Assembly: GCF_029854195.1 (NCBI RefSeq) | Contig: NZ_CP122960.1 | Span: 2,796,001 to 2,860,000, forward strand | DNA from: Amylibacter sp. IMCC11727 | GTDB taxonomy: Bacteria > Pseudomonadota > Alphaproteobacteria > Rhodobacterales > Rhodobacteraceae | Direction of reading: 5' to 3' | Length of the DNA: 64,000 nt | Shown here: piece after piece, positions 1-6,794 of the stretch | Position numbering within the stretch: the stretch's first letter is position 1 | Layout of the letters: every line of letters starts with the position of its first letter | Program-made: the position numbers and the translations under genes | Notes under the pieces: model-generated | The model's database searches: none | Told to the model about the DNA's origin: nothing | Seen by the model: only the letters and a program-made list of their open reading frames with translations

Positions 1-193
1 CGCAATCTGCTTCTCGAGCCTTCAATTCTTTAAAGATTGCAGCTCTTTCGTTGCCTGTTGTAATCCAAGTATTTGGATCCAAGAACGTGCAGAGATAACC
101 TGTGGGCATGTCCTTGACAGTCTGGTCGTTGATTGATTCACAAGCAGTTAACAGCCCAAGACCAAGAACACTTACAACCAAAGCCTTACGCAT
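1..193 (-). CDS. small lipoprotein, repeat copy 1 (cut by window edge)
   Basis: This is the leftmost visible copy of the 75-aa lipoprotein gene and lacks its 3' end because the window starts inside it. The ATG at 193 is preceded by GAGAGGT. The visible residues match those of the three full copies. See the entry at 398-625 for the description. Confidence 0.8.
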   Translation of the reverse strand, partial: MRKALVVSVLGLGLLTACESINDQTVKDMPTGYLCTFLDPNTWITTGNERAAIFKELKAREADC

Positions 194-217
194 ATTTACC
201 TCTCCACAAGTTTCACG

Positions 218-243
218 ATTATATTCGCATGACCATATATGGT
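218..243 (-). promoter_or_regulatory. promoter with 12-bp palindrome in each repeat unit
   Basis: On the minus strand a perfect TATAAT (+ strand 218-223) lies about 25 bp upstream of the lipoprotein ATG. Just upstream, at 232-243, is the perfect palindrome ACCATATATGGT, which would sit in the -10/-35 spacer and could be an operator. The same arrangement recurs at 650-675 and 1082-1107. In the last copy (1514-1539) the palindrome is broken to ACCATATGTGGT on the + strand. I see no good -35 at 17-18 bp; TTGCTA lies 20 bp away. Confidence 0.45.
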
Positions 244-397
244 TAGCAACCAACGTCTAGGAATGCCTGCTGACAGGACGATGGTGGTCTTCTGGCTAGG
301 TAGTGTAGAGGCAGGCCCTAGAAGTGGCTGTCAGCAAGGCTGAGGGGATGTCATGCAGTTTTCACAGCTGCTATTCTCAACTCATTAAAGACGAAGC

Positions 398-625
398 CTA
401 AAATGCTTTCTTTGATGTTCCTGCTCGAAGCACGCAATCTGCTTCTCGAGCCTTCAATTCTTTAAAGATTGCAGCTCTTTCGTTGCCTGTTGTAATCCAA
501 GTATTTGGATCCAAGAACGTGCAGAGATAACCTGTGGGCATGTCCTTGACAGTCTGGTCGTTGATTGATTCACAAGCAGTTAACAGCCCAAGACCAAGAA
601 CACTTACAACCAAAGCCTTACGCAT
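398..625 (-). CDS. small lipoprotein, repeat copy 2
   Basis: A 75-aa protein with a short signal peptide ending in a lipobox (LLTAC, Cys18), so it is probably lipidated and membrane-anchored. The mature part is about 57 residues, with two further cysteines (one in GYLCTF, one near the C-terminus) and an ER..I..EL..R pattern that I have the impression recurs in small proteobacterial lipoproteins. I chose the ATG at 625 because GAGAGGT lies about 6 nt upstream; the longer open frame would put 20 residues before the signal peptide. The function is unknown. Identical neighbours at 830-1057 and 1262-1489 make this an amplified gene. Confidence 0.75.
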   Translation of the reverse strand: MRKALVVSVLGLGLLTACESINDQTVKDMPTGYLCTFLDPNTWITTGNERAAIFKELKAREADCVLRAGTSKKAF

Positions 626-829
626 ATTTACCTCTCCACAAGTTTCACGATTATATTCGCATGACCATATATGGTTAGCAACCAACGTCTAGGAATGCCT
701 GCTGACAGGACGATGGTGGTCTTCTGGCTAGGTAGTGTAGAGGCAGGCCCTAGAAGTGGCTGTCAGCAAGGCTGAGGGGATGTCATGCAGTTTTCACAGC
801 TGCTATTCTCAACTCATTAAAGACGAAGC

Positions 830-1057
830 CTAAAATGCTTTCTTTGATGTTCCTGCTCGAAGCACGCAATCTGCTTCTCGAGCCTTCAATTCTTTAAAGA
901 TTGCAGCTCTTTCGTTGCCTGTTGTAATCCAAGTATTTGGATCCAAGAACGTGCAGAGATAACCTGTGGGCATGTCCTTGACAGTCTGGTCGTTGATTGA
1001 TTCACAAGCAGTTAACAGCCCAAGACCAAGAACACTTACAACCAAAGCCTTACGCAT
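830..1057 (-). CDS. small lipoprotein, repeat copy 3
   Basis: The predicted protein is identical to the copy at 398-625: 75 aa, lipobox LLTAC, same ribosome binding site and start. The copy is complete and has its own upstream region, so it should be expressed independently of its neighbours. Confidence 0.75.
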   Translation of the reverse strand: MRKALVVSVLGLGLLTACESINDQTVKDMPTGYLCTFLDPNTWITTGNERAAIFKELKAREADCVLRAGTSKKAF

Positions 1058-1261
1058 ATTTACCTCTCCACAAGTTTCACGATTATATTCGCATGACCAT
1101 ATATGGTTAGCAACCAACGTCTAGGAATGCCTGCTGACAGGACGATGGTGGTCTTCTGGCTAGGTAGTGTAGAGGCAGGCCCTAGAAGTGGCTGTCAGCA
1201 AGGCTGAGGGGATGTCATGCAGTTTTCACAGCTGCTATTCTCAACTCATTAAAGACGAAGC

Positions 1262-1489
1262 CTAAAATGCTTTCTTTGATGTTCCTGCTCGAAGCACGCA
1301 ATCTGCTTCTCGAGCCTTCAATTCTTTAAAGATTGCAGCTCTTTCGTTGCCTGTTGTAATCCAAGTATTTGGATCCAAGAACGTGCAGAGATAACCTGTG
1401 GGCATGTCCTTGACAGTCTGGTCGTTGATTGATTCACAAGCAGTTAACAGCCCAAGACCAAGAACACTTACAACCAAAGCCTTACGCAT
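1262..1489 (-). CDS. small lipoprotein, repeat copy 4 (promoter-proximal end of array)
   Basis: The predicted protein is identical to the other copies. Its upstream region differs: the palindrome shared by copies 1-3 has one substitution here (1535), and the sequence beyond about 1577 is unrelated to the repeat unit. This outermost copy may therefore be the ancestral one, or may be regulated differently. Confidence 0.75.
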   Translation of the reverse strand: MRKALVVSVLGLGLLTACESINDQTVKDMPTGYLCTFLDPNTWITTGNERAAIFKELKAREADCVLRAGTSKKAF

Positions 1490-1772
1490 ATTTACCTCTC
1501 CACAAGTTTCACGATTATATTCGCATGACCATATGTGGTTAGCAACCAACGTCTAGTAATGCCTGCTGACAGGACGATAAAATCCGTTTGTCTGGAGTGG
1601 GTAGGTAGCCGCATCATATCGGGCTATCAGCAGCTGATAGTGGCTCTCAGGGTTATCTACGGCTTGTGGCGTCTCTGATCTTATTTCTTAAATCTGCTAG
1701 ATAACGAATACTCTGATGATAAGCTTACTTGCGGATGCGGTTAATCCAAACATCAATTGAAAGAGCCTTCAC

Positions 1773-3326
1773 GTGTCTTCAAACCAACCAATGGACAGAT
1801 ATTACTCTAGTTCTTTTGATTACTCTGCTCACACAGACTCAAAACCTCTGTTAGAAGCAGTCAAGTCTATCTGGCTCAGTCTACCTTCTGATACTCGTGC
1901 AGCTATTGACCCAGTAGGTCCAAACGCCAAGAAGGCAGGACTACCAACTCTTGAGGTAGTATTACTTCAACTATTCAGACTTTGGATTACTGAACCTGAA
2001 CGGTGTTTAGCTACCCCTCGTGGTAACAGCCTGAAAGTCAAAAGCATTTACAACCCGAAGGGTATTAACCCTGAAAAGTTGCGTATGATCTTGGATGCTC
2101 TCGAAGCAAATGGTTTCACGGAAACTCTTGCACACAGCCACAGTGATAACCCTGCCCATACAAACACGACTAGCCGCATCAGAGGATCAAAGAAGCTGTT
2201 TCGGCTTTTTGAGGGGGTTAATGCCTCTGAGTTTGACATCACAGAAGACCCAAACACACCATTAGTGAAACTAAACAAGTTTGATTTAGACCCAAGAACT
2301 GGTGAACCCAAACGGTCCAAGTCAGGGACGAAGATCAAACACGCAGTCGAGTATGATCAAACACTCCCGCATGTGATGGAAATGACCAAAGTCCTCAGAG
2401 CATACAATGACCTCTTGAGTAAAACACATATTCACCTTGCCAACATTGATACACCGACCATCACACGTATTGGTACAGATGGGAAAGAACAACAAATCCA
2501 GATCACCCATTCGACTAAAACTGTTACACGTGTGTTCAGCAGAAATAATTGGGAATGTTATGGCAGGTTCACTGGTGGTTTCTGGCAACGTGTCGGAGAC
2601 AAGGACAAAGAAAATCAAATTCCCTATCGACGTCATATCAGGATCAATAATGAAGCTACTGTTGAACTAGACTACTCCTCACTTCATCCAAACATACTAA
2701 CAGTGGAAGCAGGTCTAGACCCGATAGATGACATCTACACACTGGGTTACCAAGTGGTGGAACAGTACGATCAAACAGACCAGAGACTAATTCTCAAAGG
2801 GCTGATGCTAAATCTACTGAATGCTAAAAGTCACAAAGCTGCTTATGGAGCCTTCAAGTATGACCAGCCTACAGGACACCCGTTCAAGAGCCTAGAGAAG
2901 GAACAGTTTGATAAGTACGTTGAAGCAATCATCAATAAATACCCATATCTAGAAAAGAGTTTAGGTGCTGATCAAGGGGTGAGATTGATGTTTATAGACA
3001 GCCAAATCATTGAACAGATCATAATCTTAGCCACTACAAACAATATCCCCATCTTAACAGTTCATGACTCTGTGATCTGTAGAGAAAGAGATGAGGAATC
3101 TTTAAGAAGCTTTATGAAGATTGCCACCTACAAGATATTAAGCACACAACTGAACTTTGACATAAACAGAGCTTCAATGATGAGAGCTGTTCAGTCCACA
3201 ATACAAGAAAATAAAGAGCTGTTTAAAAAACTGTATGACAACGCAATCAAACAGGATGTTGGATCATCTACTGATTACCACAAACAACAATGGGAAAAGT
3301 TTCAAAGACTAGCCTTTCTACAGTAA
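1773..3326 (+). CDS. family A-like polymerase palm-domain protein, function unknown
   Basis: A 517-aa protein starting at GTG (alternative ATG at 1791). Residues about 253-310 contain an arginine/glycine-rich stretch (YGRFTGGFWQ) followed by VELDYSSLHP, which resembles motif A of template-dependent polymerases with Asp300 as metal ligand. Residues 338-361 end in KAAYGAF, resembling the Lys...Tyr-Gly of motif B. Residues 424-435 read IPILTVHDSVIC, resembling motif C (HD at 431-432). The order and spacing fit a family A DNA polymerase or single-subunit RNA polymerase palm, but it is shorter than PolA and I see no exonuclease domain. The N-terminal 250 residues are unrecognised. It is isolated in AT-rich DNA beside a tandem repeat, which suggests plasmid, phage or integrated-element origin. 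The polymerase call is inferred from motifs only. Confidence 0.6.
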   Translation: MSSNQPMDRYYSSSFDYSAHTDSKPLLEAVKSIWLSLPSDTRAAIDPVGPNAKKAGLPTLEVVLLQLFRLWITEPERCLATPRGNSLKVKSIYNPKGINPEKLRMILDALEANGFTETLAHSHSDNPAHTNTTSRIRGSKKLFRLFEGVNASEFDITEDPNTPLVKLNKFDLDPRTGEPKRSKSGTKIKHAVEYDQTLPHVMEMTKVLRAYNDLLSKTHIHLANIDTPTITRIGTDGKEQQIQITHSTKTVTRVFSRNNWECYGRFTGGFWQRVGDKDKENQIPYRRHIRINNEATVELDYSSLHPNILTVEAGLDPIDDIYTLGYQVVEQYDQTDQRLILKGLMLNLLNAKSHKAAYGAFKYDQPTGHPFKSLEKEQFDKYVEAIINKYPYLEKSLGADQGVRLMFIDSQIIEQIIILATTNNIPILTVHDSVICRERDEESLRSFMKIATYKILSTQLNFDINRASMMRAVQSTIQENKELFKKLYDNAIKQDVGSSTDYHKQQWEKFQRLAFLQ

Positions 3327-3499
3327 GGGTTTTTTTGTTACCGGCCACATTAGCAAGCTACCACCTAAAACCACTATTCCTTGCTTAACTACTAATTCAC
3401 CCAAGCAGGTTTACTTCTACTATTACTAGGGGGTTTTAAGATTAGTCCCCCGTATGAAACATTTCTATCAGTAGAATTTTTCACCTATTGTACATACGA

Positions 3500-3545
3500 G
3501 AAGCTACCCCCCCCATCCCCCCTTTGGGGGGGGTGAGATGCTTCG
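3500..3545. repeat. strong C-run/G-run hairpin
   Basis: A CCCCCC run, TTT, then eight G residues form a near-perfect stem. It is flanked by a second C-run and by outer GAAGC/GCTTC arms. It lies 170 bp after the polymerase-like gene and could act as a terminator or replication/recombination structure. The G-run may also be a sequencing-difficult spot. Confidence 0.5.
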
Positions 3546-4014
3546 TAACAATGTTTGTTTTAGAGGTGTGAATCCTAAACTGGGACCCAAACAACCATAA
3601 GAATATCCAAGCAGGGTTGAGCCATACTGATGTTGACCAGACAGGTTGGTATACATCCTGCGATACAAACCCAAAAGCTCCCCACTAAATCTACAATGTG
3701 AATAATCTCGAAACGATTGCCGATGGAGAACTTATGGTTATGTCACATGCTAAGTTCATTCCTGTTTGTCGCAGCAACTGTGATGCGGTGTTAGACAGCT
3801 GCGATACACACCTCAGAGGTAAGTAGCTGAAATCAATTGAAAAATACATTAAGTTACTGAAAAACAATAACTATTTTGTAATCCCCTGTATTTGAGCCGT
3901 TGGATACATCTTGTGATACATTTCAGTGTTTGTGGTGTTTCAAGCCTAAGATCATGTTGACAGGCCGAAGTTAATCCAGCAAGGTTTATGGGCAGTGAAA
4001 TTGGCTAAGTCATT

Positions 4015-4104
4015 GAGTAGGTTCGATAATACTACTCGCATGGATAACCTTGGTAAGCTCACGGATGTTCGAGAAATGCTTTAGCATTTTGAGGTTAGTC
4101 CGTG
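4015..4104. other. clustered dyads at the island boundary
   Basis: Two dyads lie close together: GAGTAG...CTACTC (4015-4020 / 4032-4037), then an outer CACGGA/TCCGTG pair (4060-4065 / 4099-4104) enclosing a tight inner hairpin AAATGCT/AGCATTT (4074-4089). The segment ends in GGGGGCACCATTTTT. A structured RNA or a recombinase core site are both possible. I could not fold it as a tRNA or tmRNA. Confidence 0.3.
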
Positions 4105-4204
4105 TGGGGGCACCATTTTTCCAACAGATCTAAATGAACAATGTCGTGAGCCGCACACAACTCGTGAGGTCTGCGGGTTTTCAGAAATCACATCGGTTGG
4201 ACGG

Positions 4205-5536
4205 TCAGTTCGCTGGTGTGCGTTTTAGCATCAAACCGTCGACCACGACCCATGCGATTGTGCTGTACCAATCTGAGGATTGGCCGCGGCGGGTGGGTTT
4301 GGGGGCGCTGGTTTCGGTGGTGGCTGCAAAGGGGAAAACACAGGGAAATGCGGAGTTTGCGCCATCCGTTTTGCAGGCTTTTAACAGCTCTTCTTCGTCC
4401 AAGTCCCGTTCGGTATTTAAGTTCAATGCCTTGTTAATACGCACAAAAATATCTTCTTGGACCTTACTGGAAAACGGCACGTATCCGATGTCTTTGATGC
4501 GGATTGGAGCTTGGGACAAGGCGTGCAATGTGTCGCTCGGTTCAGGTGTGGCCTGCACCAGAAACAGCGAAGTCTCGTCTGGGAATCCGAGTTCTGGGGC
4601 GCGCAAGTTCACGCGTTTGCGCAGCTTGCTGATATAGGCTTCGGTTTCAATTTCAGCCCCCGACAGGCCGATGACAATCCGTTTGTCCGCTGTCGGATCA
4701 AGCGTTTCAGATACGGAATGCAAGGCTTGCAACAACGGTTCAGCTTGTGAAAGTTTGCTGCCCGCAGGGCCTGCGATCAGATCCTGAATGCGAGCTTCGT
4801 CCACCGCGCCCAAATCTTTGAAGTTGTCAAAAAAATTGGCGCCAAACACGCCTAGGCGAATGTTGGCCACGTCCCCTGCCCGCGTTGTTGAGCGCCGCAA
4901 ACGGCGATACAGCGCATCTGCGGTTTGGCGGTTGAACGTCACCGCATCCGGGCTGGCATCCACGACGAGCACAATTTCGTATTTTTTGCTTTGGGCACCG
5001 CGCAGCGCATCGAATGCTTTGACCCGCGCCGTATCCATTGGCAACATAACCGCGGCCATGGTCACAGATGATTGCCCCATAACATCCACCACATCCGCAG
5101 CCATGATTGGCATGGAAAGGTCAGAAAAGCGCCCTTTGATCTGAACCTCTTCAAGGTCTGGGGCCGCCTTGCGCACATTGGTCGCTGTTAAAAATTCAGT
5201 GGCTTGTGACAATGAATTCCAGAACCGCAATGTGGGCCGTTTGGTTGCTGAAATACCCGCACCTGGCACAATTTGGCCCAAGTCGGGCGGCATTAGAACG
5301 TCAGCTCGGCGCAGCCAAACCTGTTTGCCGTCGTGATTAATTTGCACGTGTTTGTCAGTTCCGTCGATGACGGTTAACGGTTTGCCAAATTCAAATTTTT
5401 GCAGATTGAGGGTTTCGAAAGCAGGGCTTGCGGATACTTCAATCGGGCTGAACTTTGCATATGCTGTTTGTTGCGCGAGGCTCGGCACTGTCAAACAAAG
5501 CCAAGTGAAAAGCGTGGCGCAAAAACGTATGATCAT
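4205..5536 (-). CDS. exported VWA-like protein, last gene of the VWA/ABC operon
   Basis: A 443-aa protein with a signal peptide (cleavage after SLA, about residue 21). An N-terminal SH3-like region of about 60 residues comes first, then a segment starting IVLVVDASPDA (about residue 185) that reads like the first strand and metal site of a von Willebrand A fold, with DAS in place of a full DxSxS. The start ATG at 5536 overlaps the stop of the preceding gene by 4 bp (ATGA), so translation is probably coupled. It is the third VWA-like periplasmic product in this cluster. The VWA assignment is an inference from motif and context; no enzymatic role is visible. Confidence 0.6.
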   Translation of the reverse strand: MIIRFCATLFTWLCLTVPSLAQQTAYAKFSPIEVSASPAFETLNLQKFEFGKPLTVIDGTDKHVQINHDGKQVWLRRADVLMPPDLGQIVPGAGISATKRPTLRFWNSLSQATEFLTATNVRKAAPDLEEVQIKGRFSDLSMPIMAADVVDVMGQSSVTMAAVMLPMDTARVKAFDALRGAQSKKYEIVLVVDASPDAVTFNRQTADALYRRLRRSTTRAGDVANIRLGVFGANFFDNFKDLGAVDEARIQDLIAGPAGSKLSQAEPLLQALHSVSETLDPTADKRIVIGLSGAEIETEAYISKLRKRVNLRAPELGFPDETSLFLVQATPEPSDTLHALSQAPIRIKDIGYVPFSSKVQEDIFVRINKALNLNTERDLDEEELLKACKTDGANSAFPCVFPFAATTETSAPKPTRRGQSSDWYSTIAWVVVDGLMLKRTPAN

Positions 5537-6774
5537 TGGAGCCACCGCTTGATGTCTCGGCGTCCGCAAATGACGCCCAATCGGTTAAACCCACTGCTGA
5601 AACCGCTGGCGGAAAAAGAGATTGTTCCGTTGCGACGCGTGGCTTCGACCGTGCCGTTAAAACTGATTTCGCGGCCACGTTTAAGCGCGCGCGCGATTGC
5701 TGTAGACATGTATTTGCCGTCAGGACCCGGCACAATGGTGCGGCCGCGCACCTCAATCGGGTATCTGCGCCCGTCCACAACGGCAAACCTAACAGAATTG
5801 GGCACAAATGGGTTTGGGGTGAGCAAATCAAAATACATCCGCGCACCTGAATCTGTGGTTTTAACGGAAAGTTTCATTTCAGGACTGCGAAACAGGTTCA
5901 TCCCAGACCATGTTTTCGCGGGGGTCGTAAGTGCGCAGGTATCGCTGGTTGCGCGATAGGTGGCCCATTGCCCAGAGCGTTTATAGTTACGGCTCGACGT
6001 GTGGTCGGGCGTGACTGGCGTGAATTTGGTTTTCAGCAGCATATTGGCCAAATCCCGCGATAAATATTTACGTGCAGGTTTGCCTTTGCGTCGCGCATAT
6101 TGGGCAATTGAATTGCGGTCATCCGCCGTAAAGGTTTTGGATTTTCTTGGCTCACGCACCGCATTGTTGATTGTACGGGCCAGAACCCATCGAATGTGAC
6201 GCACTTGATTTTCGTTCAGCCGAAGAGCGTTTTCCTTTTTCGCAAGCGACGCAACGCTTTCAGGGAACATATCAGACCCGTCATAGCCACATTGCGCTTC
6301 GAGCAGTGCGATAATGCCTTTGGGGTCCAGATCATCATAGCGCGATGAGGCATATTCACCGCTGGTTGTTTTACCTGTCAGGAAAAAGGGTTCTTGGGCT
6401 TTGTGGCTGGCACTGATGGCGGCCCATATTTGCGTTTTGGCCAATCCACGTGCATTGGCAACAGACTCGCCGGTGAACGGAACCCGCTGGTTGGCTGCGA
6501 CCATTTCGGAACTGACAAGCGGCTTGCGTGTATCAATAGACAGAGTCAGTTTTTCCCGTTTTGGGTCCAGTGACGCCCCGAGTTTCAGGCGCGGCGCAGT
6601 GCTTTCCGTGGACACAGAGGGCACCAAAATAAGCGTGCAGCTTTTGGTTTTGGTGTCTTTCGTGGCCTCGTTTGCGGGAAACCGCGTTTGCGCCATGCCG
6701 GGTGCGGCAAGGGAGACCCAGCCAATGGCGGCAATCGTCACAGCACGCATAATCTGCTTGGTAAGGCCCGTCAT
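5533..6774 (-). CDS. exported protein of unknown function in the VWA/ABC operon
   Basis: A 413-aa protein with a signal peptide ending near GMAQ (about residue 29). I chose the ATG at 6774, 20 bp after the preceding stop; the longer frame would overlap the upstream gene and put 34 residues before the hydrophobic segment. A middle stretch (NENQVRHIRWVLARTINN) looks helical and resembles short segments in peptidoglycan-active exported proteins. The C-terminal third is beta-rich with four scattered cysteines in the mature protein. I do not recognise the family. Coupling to both neighbours places it in the same periplasmic assembly. Confidence 0.6.
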   Translation of the reverse strand: MTGLTKQIMRAVTIAAIGWVSLAAPGMAQTRFPANEATKDTKTKSCTLILVPSVSTESTAPRLKLGASLDPKREKLTLSIDTRKPLVSSEMVAANQRVPFTGESVANARGLAKTQIWAAISASHKAQEPFFLTGKTTSGEYASSRYDDLDPKGIIALLEAQCGYDGSDMFPESVASLAKKENALRLNENQVRHIRWVLARTINNAVREPRKSKTFTADDRNSIAQYARRKGKPARKYLSRDLANMLLKTKFTPVTPDHTSSRNYKRSGQWATYRATSDTCALTTPAKTWSGMNLFRSPEMKLSVKTTDSGARMYFDLLTPNPFVPNSVRFAVVDGRRYPIEVRGRTIVPGPDGKYMSTAIARALKRGREISFNGTVEATRRNGTISFSASGFSSGFNRLGVICGRRDIKRWLQ

Positions 6775-6794
6775 TTGCGTGGTGCTACCTGTCG

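Larger units (their letters stand above)
1..1577. repeat. 432-bp direct tandem repeat array, about 3.7 copies
   Basis: The sequence starting CGCAATCTGC at position 1 recurs at 433, 865 and 1297, an exact 432-bp period. The copies look identical as far as I can read them. The last copy carries two substitutions (G for A at 1535, T for G near 1556) and then loses identity after about 1577. The array continues past the left window edge. Each unit holds one small lipoprotein gene on the minus strand plus about 200 bp with its own promoter and ribosome binding site. Such identity suggests recent amplification or gene conversion. Long-read data would be needed to trust the copy number. Confidence 0.97.
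3327..4204. other. gene-free AT-rich stretch with hairpins and short repeats
   Basis: I see no convincing coding frame here. It holds a GGGGG/CCCCC hairpin near 3428-3452, a strong C/G hairpin at 3500-3545, repeats related to GATACATCYTGYGATACA (3648-3670, 3797-3812, 3902-3924) and a dyad-rich segment at 4015-4104. Base composition changes to that of the conserved genome near 4.1-4.2 kb, so this stretch probably contains the right boundary of the accessory island. No integrase and no tRNA-derived attachment site was found. Confidence 0.6.

Noticed and set aside
1..1577. CRISPR array or transposon-end repeats
   Set aside because: The unit is 432 bp, contains a gene with its own ribosome binding site, has no spacers and no transposase or terminal inverted repeats.
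4000..4125. tmRNA or tRNA 3' end (GGGGGCACCA)
   Set aside because: No matching acceptor 5' arm, no T-arm with a proper TTC loop paired to it, and no tag-peptide reading frame.
1..4204. Prophage
   Set aside because: No integrase, capsid, terminase, lysis or phage regulator genes are visible; only a polymerase-like gene and a lipoprotein array.
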